From: Girardinichthys multiradiatus
Taxonomy: Eukaryota; Chordata; Actinopteri; Cyprinodontiformes; Goodeidae
DNA length: 64,000 nucleotides
Reading direction: 5' to 3'
Assembly: GCF_021462225.1 (NCBI RefSeq)
Contig: NC_061806.1
Location: 4,087,234 to 4,151,233 of the forward strand
In this document: positions 41,570 to 53,039 of the stretch, one piece after another
How positions within the stretch are numbered: the stretch's first letter is position 1
Layout of the letters: every line of letters begins with the position of its first letter
Translations under genes and position numbers: made by a program
The notes under the pieces: generated by a model
Databases searched by the model: none
What the model saw: only the letters and a program-made list of their open reading frames with translations
Told to the model about the DNA's origin: nothing

Positions 41570-43093
41570 CAGAATTATTAGTCCCCCTATGAAATTGTAT
41601 GTTTTTTTCAAAGATTTCCCAAGTGCAGTTTAACAGATCAATGAAGTTTTAGCACAGCTTTTCCAAACATATTTACACACTTTTACTTAGGATCCTTACA
41701 TTGTTTCACTTTGAACCTACAACTAAAATTATTTCACAAAAACAACCAGGGTCAAGATTGTCAGCCCCCCTGATGCTAATACCCAATTGCGTTTGCTAAT
41801 TCCCTTTTGCTGAATGCAGTCATTTGTTGTTTGTGACAAGTCTCTGTCACATCTCCAGAGGAATCCCAGCTCATTCTTCTTTTGCAAATTGTTCAAGCTC
41901 CTCCACATTTGATGGTCTTCTAGCATGGACCCTGGTCTTCAGTGCACCCCACAGATTTTCAAAGGGATTCAAGTCAGGGCTTTGTGCTCGCCAGTCAATA
42001 ACGTTTACTTTGGTTGTCTGGAGGTAGCTCTTCACCAGGTACGACACATATTTTGGGTCATTGTCATATTAGAAGACAAAGTGACCCAGGCCAGGTTTCG
42101 CTGCTCACTGCTTGAGATTTTCTTTCAAAATATTCACATTATTTTTTCTTCAGGATTCCTTCAACCTTAAAGAGATTCCCAGTGCCTGACGCACTGAAGC
42201 ATCCTCACAGCATGGTGTTTTTTGGGTAATATGCCTCTCCCTTCTTTCTCCAAATGTAAGCGCCTCTATGGCCAAAAAGCTCTGGAGAGCACGTCTCCAG
42301 AATGCATAATCTTTTTCCAGGTTGTTCTTAGCATGTATACTTCAGTGTGGCTTGAAGGTGTCTTTTTTTTTTTTAGGCCTGCATCCTTGTAGTCTATGTC
42401 TGTATAGGGCTTTAGAGACTGTCTTTTTTGACACTACAATTCCGGACTTGGCTAAGTCATTAACTAGTGATTTGGCAGTTGTTCTATGGTCTTTAGGCAT
42501 ATGTCTCACTAGTTTTCTTTCCAGAGTCTTTGAAATCTTTCACTTCTTTCCTCTGCCAGACTTGTTCTGTACTGCGTGGCTCTCTTTGAATTTCTTGTTG
42601 ATACTACTCACTCCACTTCAAGACACTTGGAAACACTGTGATAACTTTGTATATCCTTCTCCTGCTTTGTGAGGATCAACAATTTTTTTTCTCAAGTCAA
42701 AACTGAATTCTTTTGTTTTTGACATGATGCCTCCTCAAACATACTTCCTGAACCCTTTGAACCACCCTCAGTTTTCACTTGATTGACTGATTGATTATAA
42801 GCTGTGAGCATTACAGAGTCAAATCACATGATTGGACAACAGTGGTTTGTGCTTTGGCTCAATAAAAGGTTCAGTTCTTAAGGGGGCTGGTAATGTTGCG
42901 CCTGGTAGGTTTTGAGTTTCGTGAAATAATTTTGTTTCCGGATGCAAAGTAAATTAATGTAAGCACCCAGTATAAAACTAAGATGTTTGGAAAAGCTGTG
43001 TTTAGAATTTGTTCATCTGTTTAACAGCATTTGGGAAATTTTGGAAAAACAACTTACAATTTTATATGGGGCTCATAATTTTGCCCTCAACTG
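41570..43093 (-). mobile_element. Tc1-like element, second family, decayed
   Basis: TA flanks at 41568-41569 and 43094-43095. The right end is CATAATTTTGCCCTCAACTG. The left end begins CAG and then lacks about ten bases, leaving AATTATTAGTCCCCC. The terminal repeats are long and imperfect. Distinct in sequence from the CAGGTCC family. Confidence 0.75.
41740..42725 (-). pseudogene. Tc1-like transposase, decayed
   Basis: Would start at the ATG at 42725 (MSKTKEF). HTH-region pieces and a KTPSSHTEVY linker area are readable across several frames. Around 41930-42000 the sequence corresponds to the end of the catalytic domain. Many stops. It was recognised by its similarity to fish Tc1 transposases and its position between matched termini. 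Confidence 0.55.
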
Positions 43094-43095
43094 TA

Positions 43096-44052
43096 TTTAG
43101 AACAACAGGAAATTTCAGTCATCTGAATGCAGTTTCAATGAATGAGTGCTTTCAAGGAAACCTGATCTATTTTGTAAATGACCAGAGTTGTAAATCTGTT
43201 TCAGGATGTTCCCTTACTCTCAGAAGGACAGAGTGAGAATTATTTTATTGTGAATGGTTCCAATGTACCATGAAAACATGGCAGCTTTTCAAAATGTTCT
43301 ATAACATTTGGACTGCATTTCTATGTTGTGTTTTGGGCAGATTTGACTTTCAAAAGAGCAGAATTCATCCCCTCTAAAATAACATGAGGCTTCAGAATAC
43401 TCTTTAACCTCAACCTAAAACCTTCCAGAATATTCTGAAATACATAACAGGAAAATCTGCATTCCAAATGTTTGTCTGTTGTATTTATTCAGACGTTTGT
43501 GAATTAAATGTTCCAGAGAGTTCCTCTGAATGAGTCAGTTTTCTGTGGAGGCACAAATTCTCAAGGACACAAGCTGTGAATAAGCCTGGTATTTCTCATC
43601 AGAAGGTAATTAAGCCTCAACTCAAAGGGAAGGAATGTTTCCCATCAAACCTAAATGTTTTTGTCACAAAAAGTGACAAATCAGAAATTGGTTTTCTATG
43701 TTTACTCTTAGAAATAAATGAAAAGTGACAAAAAAAATATTTACAAACCTGACTCTGACGGCGAATCTTGATTTAGCTGTGTATGTTATGGAATTTTCAA
43801 CCTTCATGACTGCGAAACACTGAGATGGCTCTATCATTTTTTCTTTACAAGGATTTTCAATCTTTATTGGTTTTCTCAAAATACATTTAATATGTTAAAT
43901 ACTAACCATTAAATACATTTTTACATTATACAGGAGCAGATGTAAATGAAAGAAATATCTGAACACAAAATGTAAAAAAAACACCTCAGCAGTCAGCCAA
44001 AGAACTAGTGATGCAGCCATGTGGTGATCAGGATCTGATCATGTTTTTAGAA
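43096..44052. other. No gene seen
   Basis: AT-rich unique-looking sequence. Frames such as 43664-43879 are short and unrecognised. Confidence 0.4.
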
Positions 44053-44127
44053 ACTTGTTGGCATATATATATATATATATGCCAACAAGTGTGTATATAT
44101 ATATACACACACATATATATATATATA

Positions 44128-44185
<58 letters not shown>
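44053..44185. repeat. TA microsatellite with palindromic arms
   Basis: ACTTGTTGGC (44053-44062), (AT)n, then GCCAACAAGT (44081-44090) make a perfect 38-bp palindrome. Further TATATA and ACACAC blocks follow to 44185, themselves arranged as GTGTATAT...ATATACAC foldbacks. Confidence 0.9.
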
Positions 44186-44192
<7 letters not shown>

Positions 44193-44280
44193 ACAAAGTG
44201 ATTTATTTGGTTTGTTTATAAATTCTGTCTGTTACAGTTGACGTTTACTTACACTGATTAGAGACCTCCCGTTCATTGTA

Positions 44281-44650
44281 AGTAGGAAAACGTCCCCACT
44301 ATAAGCATACCAACTGAATGTAATGATCTGAAGTACATTTGAGGCAGTACAAAAATCAATAAAATAGCTTCTTTGGGGTCAACACATTACTTTTGTAACA
44401 TTGCGCTTGCTCTGGTATGATAAGCCTAATATGCAATACCTTTACAGTGAATGTTTCTTAAGGGCCATTAAGGGCCATTGACGCATAATGGCATTCTGTA
44501 TAATTACTAGATGTTAAATGCAAATGTAAAGGGGGGTACTGTCTAGGCTGCATGGTTTAAAGGAATTATCAACTGCTGTTAAGATATTAACAGTGTGTTA
44601 CCTCTCCACAGTACCCATATCAACAAAATCAGTGGTTTTGAGCTTGGAAA
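44281..44650 (+). repeat. Diverged local duplication, unit 1
   Basis: AAGCATACCAA, CAATAAAATAGCTT, the AATATGCAATACCTTTACAG area, TGCAAATGTAA and TATTAACAGTGTGTTACCTC occur here in the same order as in the two blocks at 47459-47672 and 48830-48965. The function of the repeated sequence is unknown. Confidence 0.6.
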
Positions 44651-44652
44651 TA

Positions 44653-46220
44653 CAGGTCCTTCTCAAAAAATTAGCATATTGTGATAAAGTTCATTATTTT
44701 CCATAATGTAATGATGAAAATTTAACATTCATATATTTTAGATTCATTGCACACTAACTGAAATATTTCAGGTCTTTTATTGTCTTAATACAGATGATTT
44801 TGGCATACAGCTCATGAAAACCCAAAATTCCTATCTCACAAAATTAGCATATTTCATCCAACCAATAAAAGAAAAGTGTTTTTAATACAAAAAACGTCAA
44901 CCTTCAAATAATCATGTACAGTTATGCACTCAATACTTGGTCGGGAATCCTTTTGCAGAAATGACTGCTTCAATGCGGCGTGGCATGGAGGCAATCAACC
45001 TGTGGCACTGCTGAGGTCTTATGGAGGCCCAGGATGCTTCGATAGCGGCCTTTAGCTCATCCAGAGTGTTGGGTCTTGAGTCTCTCCATGTTCTCTTCAC
45101 AATATCCCACATATTCTCTATGGGGTTCAGGTCAGGAGAGTTGGCAGGCCAATTGAGCACAGTGATACCATGGTCAGTAAACCATTTACCAGTGGTTTTG
45201 GCACTGTGAGCAGGTGCCAGGTCGTGCTGAAAAATGAAATCTTCATCTCCATAAAGCTTTTCAGCAGATGGAAGCATGAAGTGCTCCAAAATCTCCTGAT
45301 AGCTAGCTGCATTGACCCTGCCCTTGATAAAACACAGTGGACCAACACCAGCAGCTGACACGGCACCCCAGACCATCACTGACTGTGGGTACTTGACACT
45401 GGACTTCTGGCATTTTGGCATTTCCTTCTCCCCAGTCTTCCTCCAGACTCTGGTACCTTGATTTCCGAATGACATGCAGAATTTGCTTTCATCCGAAAAA
45501 AGTACTTTGGACCACTGAGCAACAGTCCAGTGCTGCTTCTCTGTAGCCCAGGTCTGGGGAATGCGGCACCTGTAGCCCATTTCCTGCACACGCCTGTGCA
45601 CGGTGGCTCTGGATGTTTCTACTCCAGACTCAGTCCACTGCTTCAGCAGGTCCCCCAAGGTCTGGAATCGGCCCTTCTCCACAATCTTCCTCAGGGTCCG
45701 GTCACCTCTTCTCGTTGTGCAGCGTTTTCTGCCACACTTTTTCCTTCCCACAGACTTCCCACTGAGGTGCCTTGATACAGCACTCTGGGAACAGCCTATT
45801 TGTTCAGAAATTTCTTTCTGTGTCTTACCCTCTTGGTTGAGGGTGTCAATAGTGGCCTTCTGGACAGCAGTCAGGTCGGCAGTCTTACCCATGATTGGGG
45901 TTTTGAGTGATGAACCAAGCTGGGTGTTTTAAAGGCCTCAAGAATCTTTTGCAGGTGTTTAGAGTTAACTCGTTGATTCAGATGATTAGGTTCATAGCTC
46001 GTTTAGAGACCCTTTTAATAATATGCTAATTTTGTGAGATAGGAATTTTGGGTTTTCATGAGCTGTATGCCACAATCATCTGTATTAAGACAATAAAAGA
46101 CCTGAAATATTTCAGTTAGTGTGCAATGAATCTAAAATATATGAATGTTAAATTTTCATCATGACATTATGGAAAATAATGAACTTTATCACAATATGCT
46201 AATTTTTTGAGAAGGACCTG
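44653..46220 (-). mobile_element. Tc1/mariner element, copy C
   Basis: 1568 bp, termini CAGGTCCTTCTC and GAGAAGGACCTG, long inverted repeats and TA at 44651-44652 and 46221-46222. The best preserved of the three family members. Confidence 0.94.
44930..45892 (-). CDS. Tc1-family transposase, open but lacking a 14-residue linker
   Basis: 320 codons, ATG at 45892, uninterrupted. Residues about 1-112 are the paired-like DNA-binding region: first HTH about 8-45, a basic GRKRCTTRRG linker about 54-63, second HTH about 65-110. The catalytic domain has D134 (FSDES), D224 (FQHDLAPAH) and E259 (SPDLNPIEN): a DD34E triad with correct spacing. It ends FPTKY. Compared with copy B it lacks 14 residues (42 bp) after Q113, between the DNA-binding and catalytic parts; copy A has the same loss. 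Whether the shortened protein cuts DNA is unknown. It is the only transposase frame in the window without a stop or frameshift. Confidence 0.92.
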   Translation of the reverse strand: MGKTADLTAVQKATIDTLNQEGKTQKEISEQIGCSQSAVSRHLSGKSVGRKKCGRKRCTTRRGDRTLRKIVEKGRFQTLGDLLKQWTESGVETSRATVHRRVQEMGYRCRIPQTWATEKQHWTVAQWSKVLFSDESKFCMSFGNQGTRVWRKTGEKEMPKCQKSSVKYPQSVMVWGAVSAAGVGPLCFIKGRVNAASYQEILEHFMLPSAEKLYGDEDFIFQHDLAPAHSAKTTGKWFTDHGITVLNWPANSPDLNPIENMWDIVKRTWRDSRPNTLDELKAAIEASWASIRPQQCHRLIASMPRRIEAVISAKGFPTKY

Positions 46221-46287
46221 TATCTCTTTTTTGGGTCTGTCACCTCCACAACCAGAACTTGGCAGAGCAGAAGACAATGCATGAGAG

Positions 46288-46476
46288 GATGGATGAATAG
46301 CTAAAACATCAGTATATTGGGAAACATTCATACAGTTTGCTATCACATCAAGATAAGACTGTCCTTCATAATGTTATATTTTTCTTTGTTCTGCTATGAA
46401 GGACAATATTATTAGTATGTGATGCAAGTTGTATGAATGTATCACTATACACTGATGTTTAAGCCATCCATCCATC
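46288..46476. repeat. Imperfect 190-bp inverted repeat (MITE-like hairpin)
   Basis: The left arm 46288-46369 (GGATGGATG...CTGTCCTTCAT) and right arm 46396-46476 (ATGAAGGACA...CATCCATCC) are complementary over most of about 80 bp, with a 26-bp loop. The family is unknown; no clear target duplication was found. Confidence 0.75.
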
Positions 46477-47029
46477 CTTTCATCCAAGATGATAGATGAT
46501 ATGTCACATTTTTATATTTTACATTATTGGGCAAATGCACAGAAATAAGGGATATTTGTTGAAAAATTAACCATATAGGAAAAAAGTTTCATTTTTGGGA
46601 GTAGAAAGAGCTTGTTCAACTTCCAAACTAGGCTGAAGAGTGATATATGAGATCTCAACCTCTGCTCAAAGCAACAGCTTAAATTAGCTTCTTACATCTT
46701 GATCCCTGTCAGTTGGTCCCTTTCAACCCAAAGGAGCTGAGGTGCCTCTCCAAACTGTTTTTGCATGTCTGAACTCCACACAACCCTTAACTATCTAATG
46801 AAGAGTCCAAATAAATTAATGAATTAATGAGGGTGTACGCTGGAACCACTAAGCAGACGTTACTCAGAAATTGAAGGGTGAGTTACTTATTTCAACCATA
46901 GTTGGTTGAAATAGGTTTGTAGTAAATATTTGTACATTAATTTAGATTAATTTGGGGAGGGACCCTAGACAAGTCAACAAACATCTGCACAATCTCTTAC
47001 CTAAAAAATATATATTTTGTTTAATTCAC

Positions 47030-47115
47030 TGGGCGAACATAGAAATTTCTCAGTGAAAGGCCTGGCCTGGATTTGGACCCACAAACCTCTTGCTGCAAGC
47101 CAACTGTGCTAACAG
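47030..47115 (-). repeat. SINE fragment
   Basis: Minus-strand match to the head and body of the SINE at 10504-10857: the reversed stretch ACCTCTTGCTGCAAGCCAAC and GGATTTGGACCCACAAACC (box B area). Truncated at both sides. Confidence 0.5.
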
Positions 47116-47458
47116 CCAACTTAAAGTAATAACATAAAAATCCATTAAAATTGTTTTTTTCTCTTTTGTCCTGTTGCTTTTCATAGATAAAACAATAAGG
47201 GATGAAATGTGATGACATTCTCTATACTCCTTTACTGTTAAATAAATGAGAGATCTCAGAATTTTTTTTTTTCCTTTAACAGGTAACAGGTAAAATATAA
47301 CTTATTGTAATTTTATGTGTATTAAATATCTACAAAAAACAAAAATCTGTTCAGCAGTACATCAAGCAGCATCTGCCTCAGTATACAAAGTAGCCTGTAG
47401 CTTTTACCAATAAAGACCATGCGGGTGTGCTGTCTGTAAAAATAACTTTCACGTATAA

Positions 47459-47672
47459 AACTATACTGCAAAGCAGAATGAGGTAAGCATACCAAGCCAA
47501 AGTACGTTTAATGCAGTACAATAATCATTAAAATAGCTTATTCTGATAAACTTAATATGCCAACCTTTTACAGTGTAGGTGTCACATGGGAGGGTCATGG
47601 AAGCATGAAGGCCTTCTGTGTAATTATTTCTATATAAATAACCTTTGAATGCAAATGTAATGGAAGGTTAAA
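47459..47672 (+). repeat. Diverged local duplication, unit 2a
   Basis: Corresponds to about 44300-44540: AAGCATACCAAG, CATTAAAATAGCTTATTCTG, the AATATGCCAACCTTTTACAG area and GAATGCAAATGTAATGG. The remainder of the unit continues at 48830 after an intervening 1.15 kb. Confidence 0.55.
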
Positions 47673-47926
47673 TGTATTCACAACATTTTATTGATCCACA
47701 ACATTTTATTGATCACATACTCCTTTGTAAATGTTGGACCAAATATAGCAGAAAAACATTAACAAAACAAACACAGAAAAAAAGGAGACATCCCTGTCCA
47801 CGGTCTCAAGCTCAATGTTTATTAAACCAACCAAATCAAAACAAATGGTAGAAATAGTTAACATCTTTTAAAACAAAACCTCTATAAATTTCAATGGATT
47901 CAGTACGGTGCTGATAAAGAAAGTCA

Positions 47927-48150
47927 TTGATTTTTATTTCAAGCCCGTTAACCTACATTTTTAATCTGTCATTCGCAACCAGGACATTTCCACACAGAAT
48001 GAGAACTGCCAAAGTCAAGACTACTATTAATAATGTAAAATTTGAACAACGGTATGAAAGCACATTTCTGGGTGTAATATTAGACCACACAATCTGCTTG
48101 GAAATCTCAAGTATGACATGCAAAAATGAAAATAGCAAAAACTATTGCAT
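47927..48150 (+). pseudogene. LINE reverse transcriptase relic with internal deletion
   Basis: The frame reads PLTYIFNLSFATRTFPHRMR, then TAKV (early RT), and jumps within a few codons to INNVKFEQRYESTFLGVILD, a late RT/thumb segment (FLGVILD). The catalytic palm between them is deleted. It belongs to a LINE type different from the L2-like copies elsewhere in the window. A SINE starts directly after it. Confidence 0.6.
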
Positions 48151-48153
48151 TTT

Positions 48154-48332
48154 TGGGGTGCCCCATGGCTCTGCGATAGAGCAGGCGCACCATATGCAGA
48201 GGCTACACGCAGTTGTGCCCGGTTCAATTCCCTGCCCGCAGGCATTTGCTGCATGTCTTCCCCTATTCTCTCTGCCCTTCCTCCTGTCCAACTACTAATG
48301 AGTAAAGGCCATTAGTGGCAGAAAAACTTGCA
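48154..48332 (+). repeat. V-SINE-like tRNA-derived SINE
   Basis: The head GGGGTGCCCCATGGCTCTGC, GATAGAGCAGG (box A area) and GGTTCAATTCC (box B) are tRNA-like. The body has CATTTGCTGCATGTCTTCCC and ends near AGTAAAGGCC, as in fish V-SINE relatives. Confidence 0.7.
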
Positions 48333-48829
48333 GTTTTGGGGAAATCCAGACATAAGATGGATCAAAGTTTAATGAATAATCTGGATAATTTATCTGTACA
48401 TATTACTACTTAAAGTGTACATATTTTACTTCAAGTGTAGAAGGGATAACATCTACTCAACAAACTCTAAAACCACTATTCACTTAACAAAAAATCCAAC
48501 CAGAGTGTGAATATTGTGGGAAAGAAGGAACATGCAAACACAGTTTTTGAAGTCAAAACACTGAAACTGGTCAACTGGAAATTTGGGATGGCAGTGTTTA
48601 TGTTTTATCTGGGATGTAGGTGATTGAGATAAGTGATTCAAGCAAAAGGAGGTAGGAAATAATACGTTATTATGTTTCTACTTGCTCCTTTTGAACAGTT
48701 TGTTTTACATGTCTGTTTTGTTCCTCTTTTTTGTCTTTCAACCAATCTTGAAAATAAATCAATAAACTCTGCTAAATGTTAAAATGTGTGAAATTTTGGA
48801 GACTGAAATTGTTTTAGAATACCAAAAAT

Positions 48830-48965
48830 CCCCTTTGGTCTGGGCCCATCACTCTGGCACTGTCCATGCTGAGTCAGTTAAAGGAGTTATCTACTGCAGG
48901 TAAGGTATTAACAGTGCATACCCTCTCCACAGTACCAATTCAACAAAACCTAATGACCCCTCTAA
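48830..48965 (+). repeat. Diverged local duplication, unit 2b
   Basis: TTAAAGGAGTTATCTACTGC, TATTAACAGTGCATACCCTC and CACAGTACC correspond to 44558-44620. Confidence 0.55.
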
Positions 48966-50047
48966 GGTGAGAATTTGATGTGAAATCCATGCTGTTTTCT
49001 GCTGACATGCAAAAGAAATGTGTGACAGCACACTATCAGAGCCTTCATTTTTGCTCAAACGAGAAAACACCTTAACTGATGTGTTATGTCACATTGGTGT
49101 GGCTCCAAAGCTAAAGATGTGGAAATGTCCGGCGTGACCCTTTTCAGTAGTACTAAGTATGTCACTGGCAGGCGGTCTACTACAGCATATCCCTGTGGTG
49201 AACTGGCGGAAATATGCCCAGATGAAATGTCATGCCTTCTCATGAACTTGTCAGTCAGAGCACAGACTCTATTCTCCGCGCTGCCTCTTCATATTAAGCT
49301 CCTTATCACTGTTACGCAGACTGAACCTTCCTTCTATACTAGCTGATACCAATATATTCAAGAAAGACAAAGTTTAACAGACCACACTTGCACTGGTAAG
49401 GGACTTATTTAATTATTGTTTTATTTAAAGTCTAATTCAGTGGTATTAAGATACGGGTTCTCAGATTCTTTGATTGTTTATAGGCGTATAGTAAGCTCAC
49501 TATTCGCTTATTTGAAACAAAGTGTTTTTCAGCCTCTGAAATCACTGTTAGATTGTGTAGAAATTAGATTCCCATTTTTCTGCAGTCTACAAAAGAAGAA
49601 GTTTATGCCAAATATCTGGAATCATCAAGAATATGAAAATGATTCAGAATATTGCCTTTACCAACAAATAAAATTAGATTAAATTGATTCTCCCTACATC
49701 AAACAAATTGTTCTATACAAAGGAGCTGAATCACACTTTTGTATTTTTATAACACATAATAAAACATAATGTGAAGAACAAAAAATAAAGTCACATTAGA
49801 CATAGAACATTAATTGTCTCTATTAGGGACGAGCTCTAACAAAAGCTGTCTCATTCTACAAGGTTTAATAGAAATATATATATTTATTAGTAGCAGCATT
49901 TGGCAATTTAAATTGTTTCTTTTCTGTGGACATCTGCACCAGCCTTAACAGGATTATGCAAATATAGAAAAAAGATTGATAGATCTGTCTACCCTCCACA
50001 TAGCTGTGCTCATAAAGGAAAGGTCTAGCATATAAATGCCATAAACA
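48966..50047. other. No gene seen
   Basis: AT-rich sequence. The frames 49086-49346 and 49416-49682 are open but not recognised and have no supporting context. Confidence 0.4.
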
Positions 50048-50049
50048 TA

Positions 50050-50806
50050 CAGGTGTTGGACAATGAAACTGAAACACCTGTCATTTTAGTGTGGGAGGTT
50101 TCATGACTAATTTGGACCAGCCTGGTAGCCAGTCTTCACTGATTGCACATTGCACCAGTAAGAACAATGTGAAGATTCAATTAGCAGGGTAAGAGCACAG
50201 TTTTGCTCAAAATATTGAAATGCACACAACATTATGGGTGACATACCGGAGTTCAAAAGAGGACAAATTGTTGGTGCACGTCTTGCTGGCGCATCTGTGA
50301 CCAAGACAGCAAGTCTTTGTGATGTATCAAGAGCCACAGTATCCAGGGTAACGTCAGGATACCGCCAAGAAGGACGAACCATTCTTGAGGACCATGTGCA
50401 TCCAATGGTTCAAACATTGTATCCTGAAGGCGGTGCCGTGTATCAGGATGACAATGCACCAATACACACAGCAAGACTGGTGAAAGATTGGTTTGATGAA
50501 CATGAAAGTGAAGTTGAACATCTCCCATGGGCTGCACAGTCACCAGATCTAAATATTATTGAGCCACTTGGGGTGTTTTGGAGGAGAGAGTCAGGAAACG
50601 TTTTCCTCCACCAGTATCACGTAGTGACCTGGCCACTATCCTGCAAGAAGAATGGCTTAAAATCCCTCTGACCACTGTGCAGGACTTGTATATGTCATTC
50701 CCAAGACGAATTGATGCTGTATTGGCCGCAAAAGGAGGCCCTACACCGTACTAATAAATTATTGTGGTCTAAAACCAGGTGTTTCAGTTTCACTGTCCAA
50801 CCCCTG
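50050..50806 (+). mobile_element. Tc1-like element, third family, internally deleted
   Basis: 757 bp. Termini CAGGTGTTGGACAATGAAAC and ...TTTCACTGTCCAACCCCTG. TA at 50048-50049 and 50807-50808. About half the length of a full element. Confidence 0.88.
50234..50754 (+). pseudogene. Tc1-like transposase with internal deletion
   Basis: MGDIPEFKRGQIVGARLAG and the following VSRATVSRV are the HTH region. After QEGRTI the frame jumps to HVHPMVQ and QDDNAPIHTA (second Asp) and SPDLNIIEPL (Glu). The second HTH and the first Asp are lost. A later frame change leads to an RIDAVLAAKGGPTPY-like end with a stop at 50752. Confidence 0.85.
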
Positions 50807-52012
50807 TATTTCAAAAATAGCTTGTCATTTCCAAATTATTGTGTAGATTTGTTGTTATGCTGACAACCTGGCAGTCTATTTTCTCTGCATGATGTCCATA
50901 AGCACATTGGTCATCTTTTGGGTATTAACAGGTAAGATTTTTTAATGGTCAAGAAATTCTACATTTAGAGGCCGAAGAGGTGATTGTCAAAGGACTTGCA
51001 GCCATCAAACCAGTTTTAGAGTCAGACATAAGAATGTAACAGAGGTGCTGCTAATATGCTGTTTGATTATATTTAGCGATCCTTACCTCCTTAGTAAAAT
51101 TTAAGTAACAAAATGCTTCAAAAAACATGATAAATATGGCTAAGCTTTCTCTTCTTTTTACATACTAAGAAATCCTCCCAGAAACATTTACACCCCTTAA
51201 ATGTCTGACACAAAACAAGAGCAAACTTCAACACATTTTGATGTGTCAGATTTCATGTGATGAACCAGCAAAAAGAAGTACACAATTTTAGCATAGAAGA
51301 ACAATGATCCATTATTTTCAAAATATTTTACAAATAAAAATCCTAACAGTGTAAATGCATTTGGGATCATCTGGACGAGGGGTATTTAAACTGTCACCTC
51401 AAAACCGTCTTATCAAAAGGGACATACGGGCCAAAAAGATTTTGTTTTTTTACCAACAATAAACTAAGCATGCAACATTTTAACAAATTGTCAATTGTTG
51501 GAAAGGTATATGTAAATTATTGTAGATCCAAAACTTAAAATGGTTGTGCACATTTTCCTCATCAAAAGAAAGGCATTTAGTTTAAAAATTATTTGGGGCT
51601 CGGTTGAAACAATAGACAAGAGCTTTGGTCTATTCTCAGGAATAAGAGCAGGAGTTTTTCTTTCAAAACCCTTGCTGTATTTAGCAGATTTGGGTGCTCT
51701 AAAATCTACTTTTGTGTAAAAGTTGCTGGATAGATGTGGTCCTTTTTACTATGAAATTAAAGAAAATTCAAAAAGCCTACTTTCCAAAAGACAAATACTT
51801 TCTGTTGTACCTAACATTTTCCATTGTAAGAAATTTTAAATTTTTGAGAAATAATTTTGCCCTGGTTTAAAAAGTCTCCATCTGCACCAACCACCTTTGT
51901 TGGTAGGCCAAATTTGTATAATTTTTCAATTGCAGTCAGGGGCCAGTAAAAATCCATGCAGGGGCTGCAAATTACTCCCAGGGCACACTCTGATCTAGAC
52001 TCTAAAATATTA
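50807..52012. other. No gene seen
   Basis: AT-rich, no repeat structure recognised apart from the start of the LINE scrap that follows. Confidence 0.4.
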
Positions 52013-52221
52013 CTAAAGAACTGTGCGGCAGAACTGGGTGAACCACTCCTGCATATATTCAACTTTAGCCTGTGTCTGGGAGATTGCCCACAATATGGAA
52101 GACATCATGTATAGTTCCAGTTCCCAAAAAGAACTGGCCGATTGAGCTTAATGACTTACGGCCAGTGGCACTCAAGTCACATCTAATAAAGATGTTTAAG
52201 TGGCTCTTCCTCAGCTGAGCG
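52013..52221 (+). pseudogene. LINE reverse transcriptase scrap
   Basis: The frame contains CAAELGEPLLHIFNFSLCLG, a 1-bp slip, then PTIWKTSCIVPVPKKNWPIE and LNDLRPVALKSHLIKMF. This matches the segment just before and including RT block 1 (VPVPK, LRPVALxSHLxK) of a fish LINE. Nothing of the palm remains. Class not resolved; it is not the L2-like family of 19703. Confidence 0.6.
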
Positions 52222-52490
52222 AAGTTGGCCCCCCCATTTTCTTTAAATTAAACAAAAATGGTGTCAAATGTTTGTGCTACATACTACATTTCTGCTGGTT
52301 TGTGCAGCAAAACTTTTAATTTTTGCCTCTTTCATTTTGAAAGTATTAGTGATTGCTTCCTGAGGTCACCAAAGGTCAACCAGCCCCCCCACCTTCTTCA
52401 AATCAAACAAAAGTAATGTCAATCTATTCGGCTACTTTTGTGTAGCAAAAAGGTTCATTTGTGGTGCTATCATTTTAAATTTAGTAAGCC
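52222..52490. repeat. Diverged tandem repeat, unit about 160 bp
   Basis: GGCCCCCCCATTTTCTTTAA with AAACAAAAATGGTGTCAA and GTGCAGCAAAAC...TTCATTTTGAAAGTATTAGT is followed at about 52383 by CAGCCCCCCCACCTTCTTCA, AAACAAAAGTAATGTCAA, GTGTAGCAAAAAGG and ATCATTTTAAATTTAGTA in the same order. Confidence 0.55.
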
Positions 52491-53039
52491 TGGAACTCCT
52501 ACCTTTAACATTAAGAACCACCTGCCTGATAGTAACCGCTCTCTTTTCCATAGTGAGACAAACCCTGAACCCCACTGGCCACGGAATCCTGACACTACCC
52601 AAAAACACAATTTCAATAAACTTGTTTAAACCTTTCTTGTCTCTCTTGTGTGCTGCTTTAGTCCAGGACTAAAGCATCTAGAGTCTCCTGGTTCAGAACC
52701 CATCATGACATAAACAGGTTTAACTAAGTGTTTTTTGGGATTTTTTGCACCTTAGTTTATTTGTTTATCAGCAGAATATACAGCAAAGGCAATCAAAGAA
52801 GCTTTAAAGGTGACCTTTTCTACTTGCTTTTAAACATTTGGGATAGGTCTATGGGCTATACAAAACATGTTAATTGCAGTTTTTTTCACAAAATGATTGG
52901 CTGAGCTCCTTTCAGAATGAGCTGTTTAAGGGCTCTGTCACTTCTATGCAAATTATTTGTAACTGGCGGCCTCCCTAACCAGCATTTTGTGCACATTAAA
53001 ACAAAAACAAAACGTATAAGCCACAACAATAAGTACTTA
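52491..53039. other. No gene seen
   Basis: Non-coding, AT-rich. Nothing recognised. Confidence 0.4.

Noticed and set aside
44008..44241. Frame made mostly of Ile-Tyr repeats
   Set aside because: Translation of the TA/CA microsatellite.
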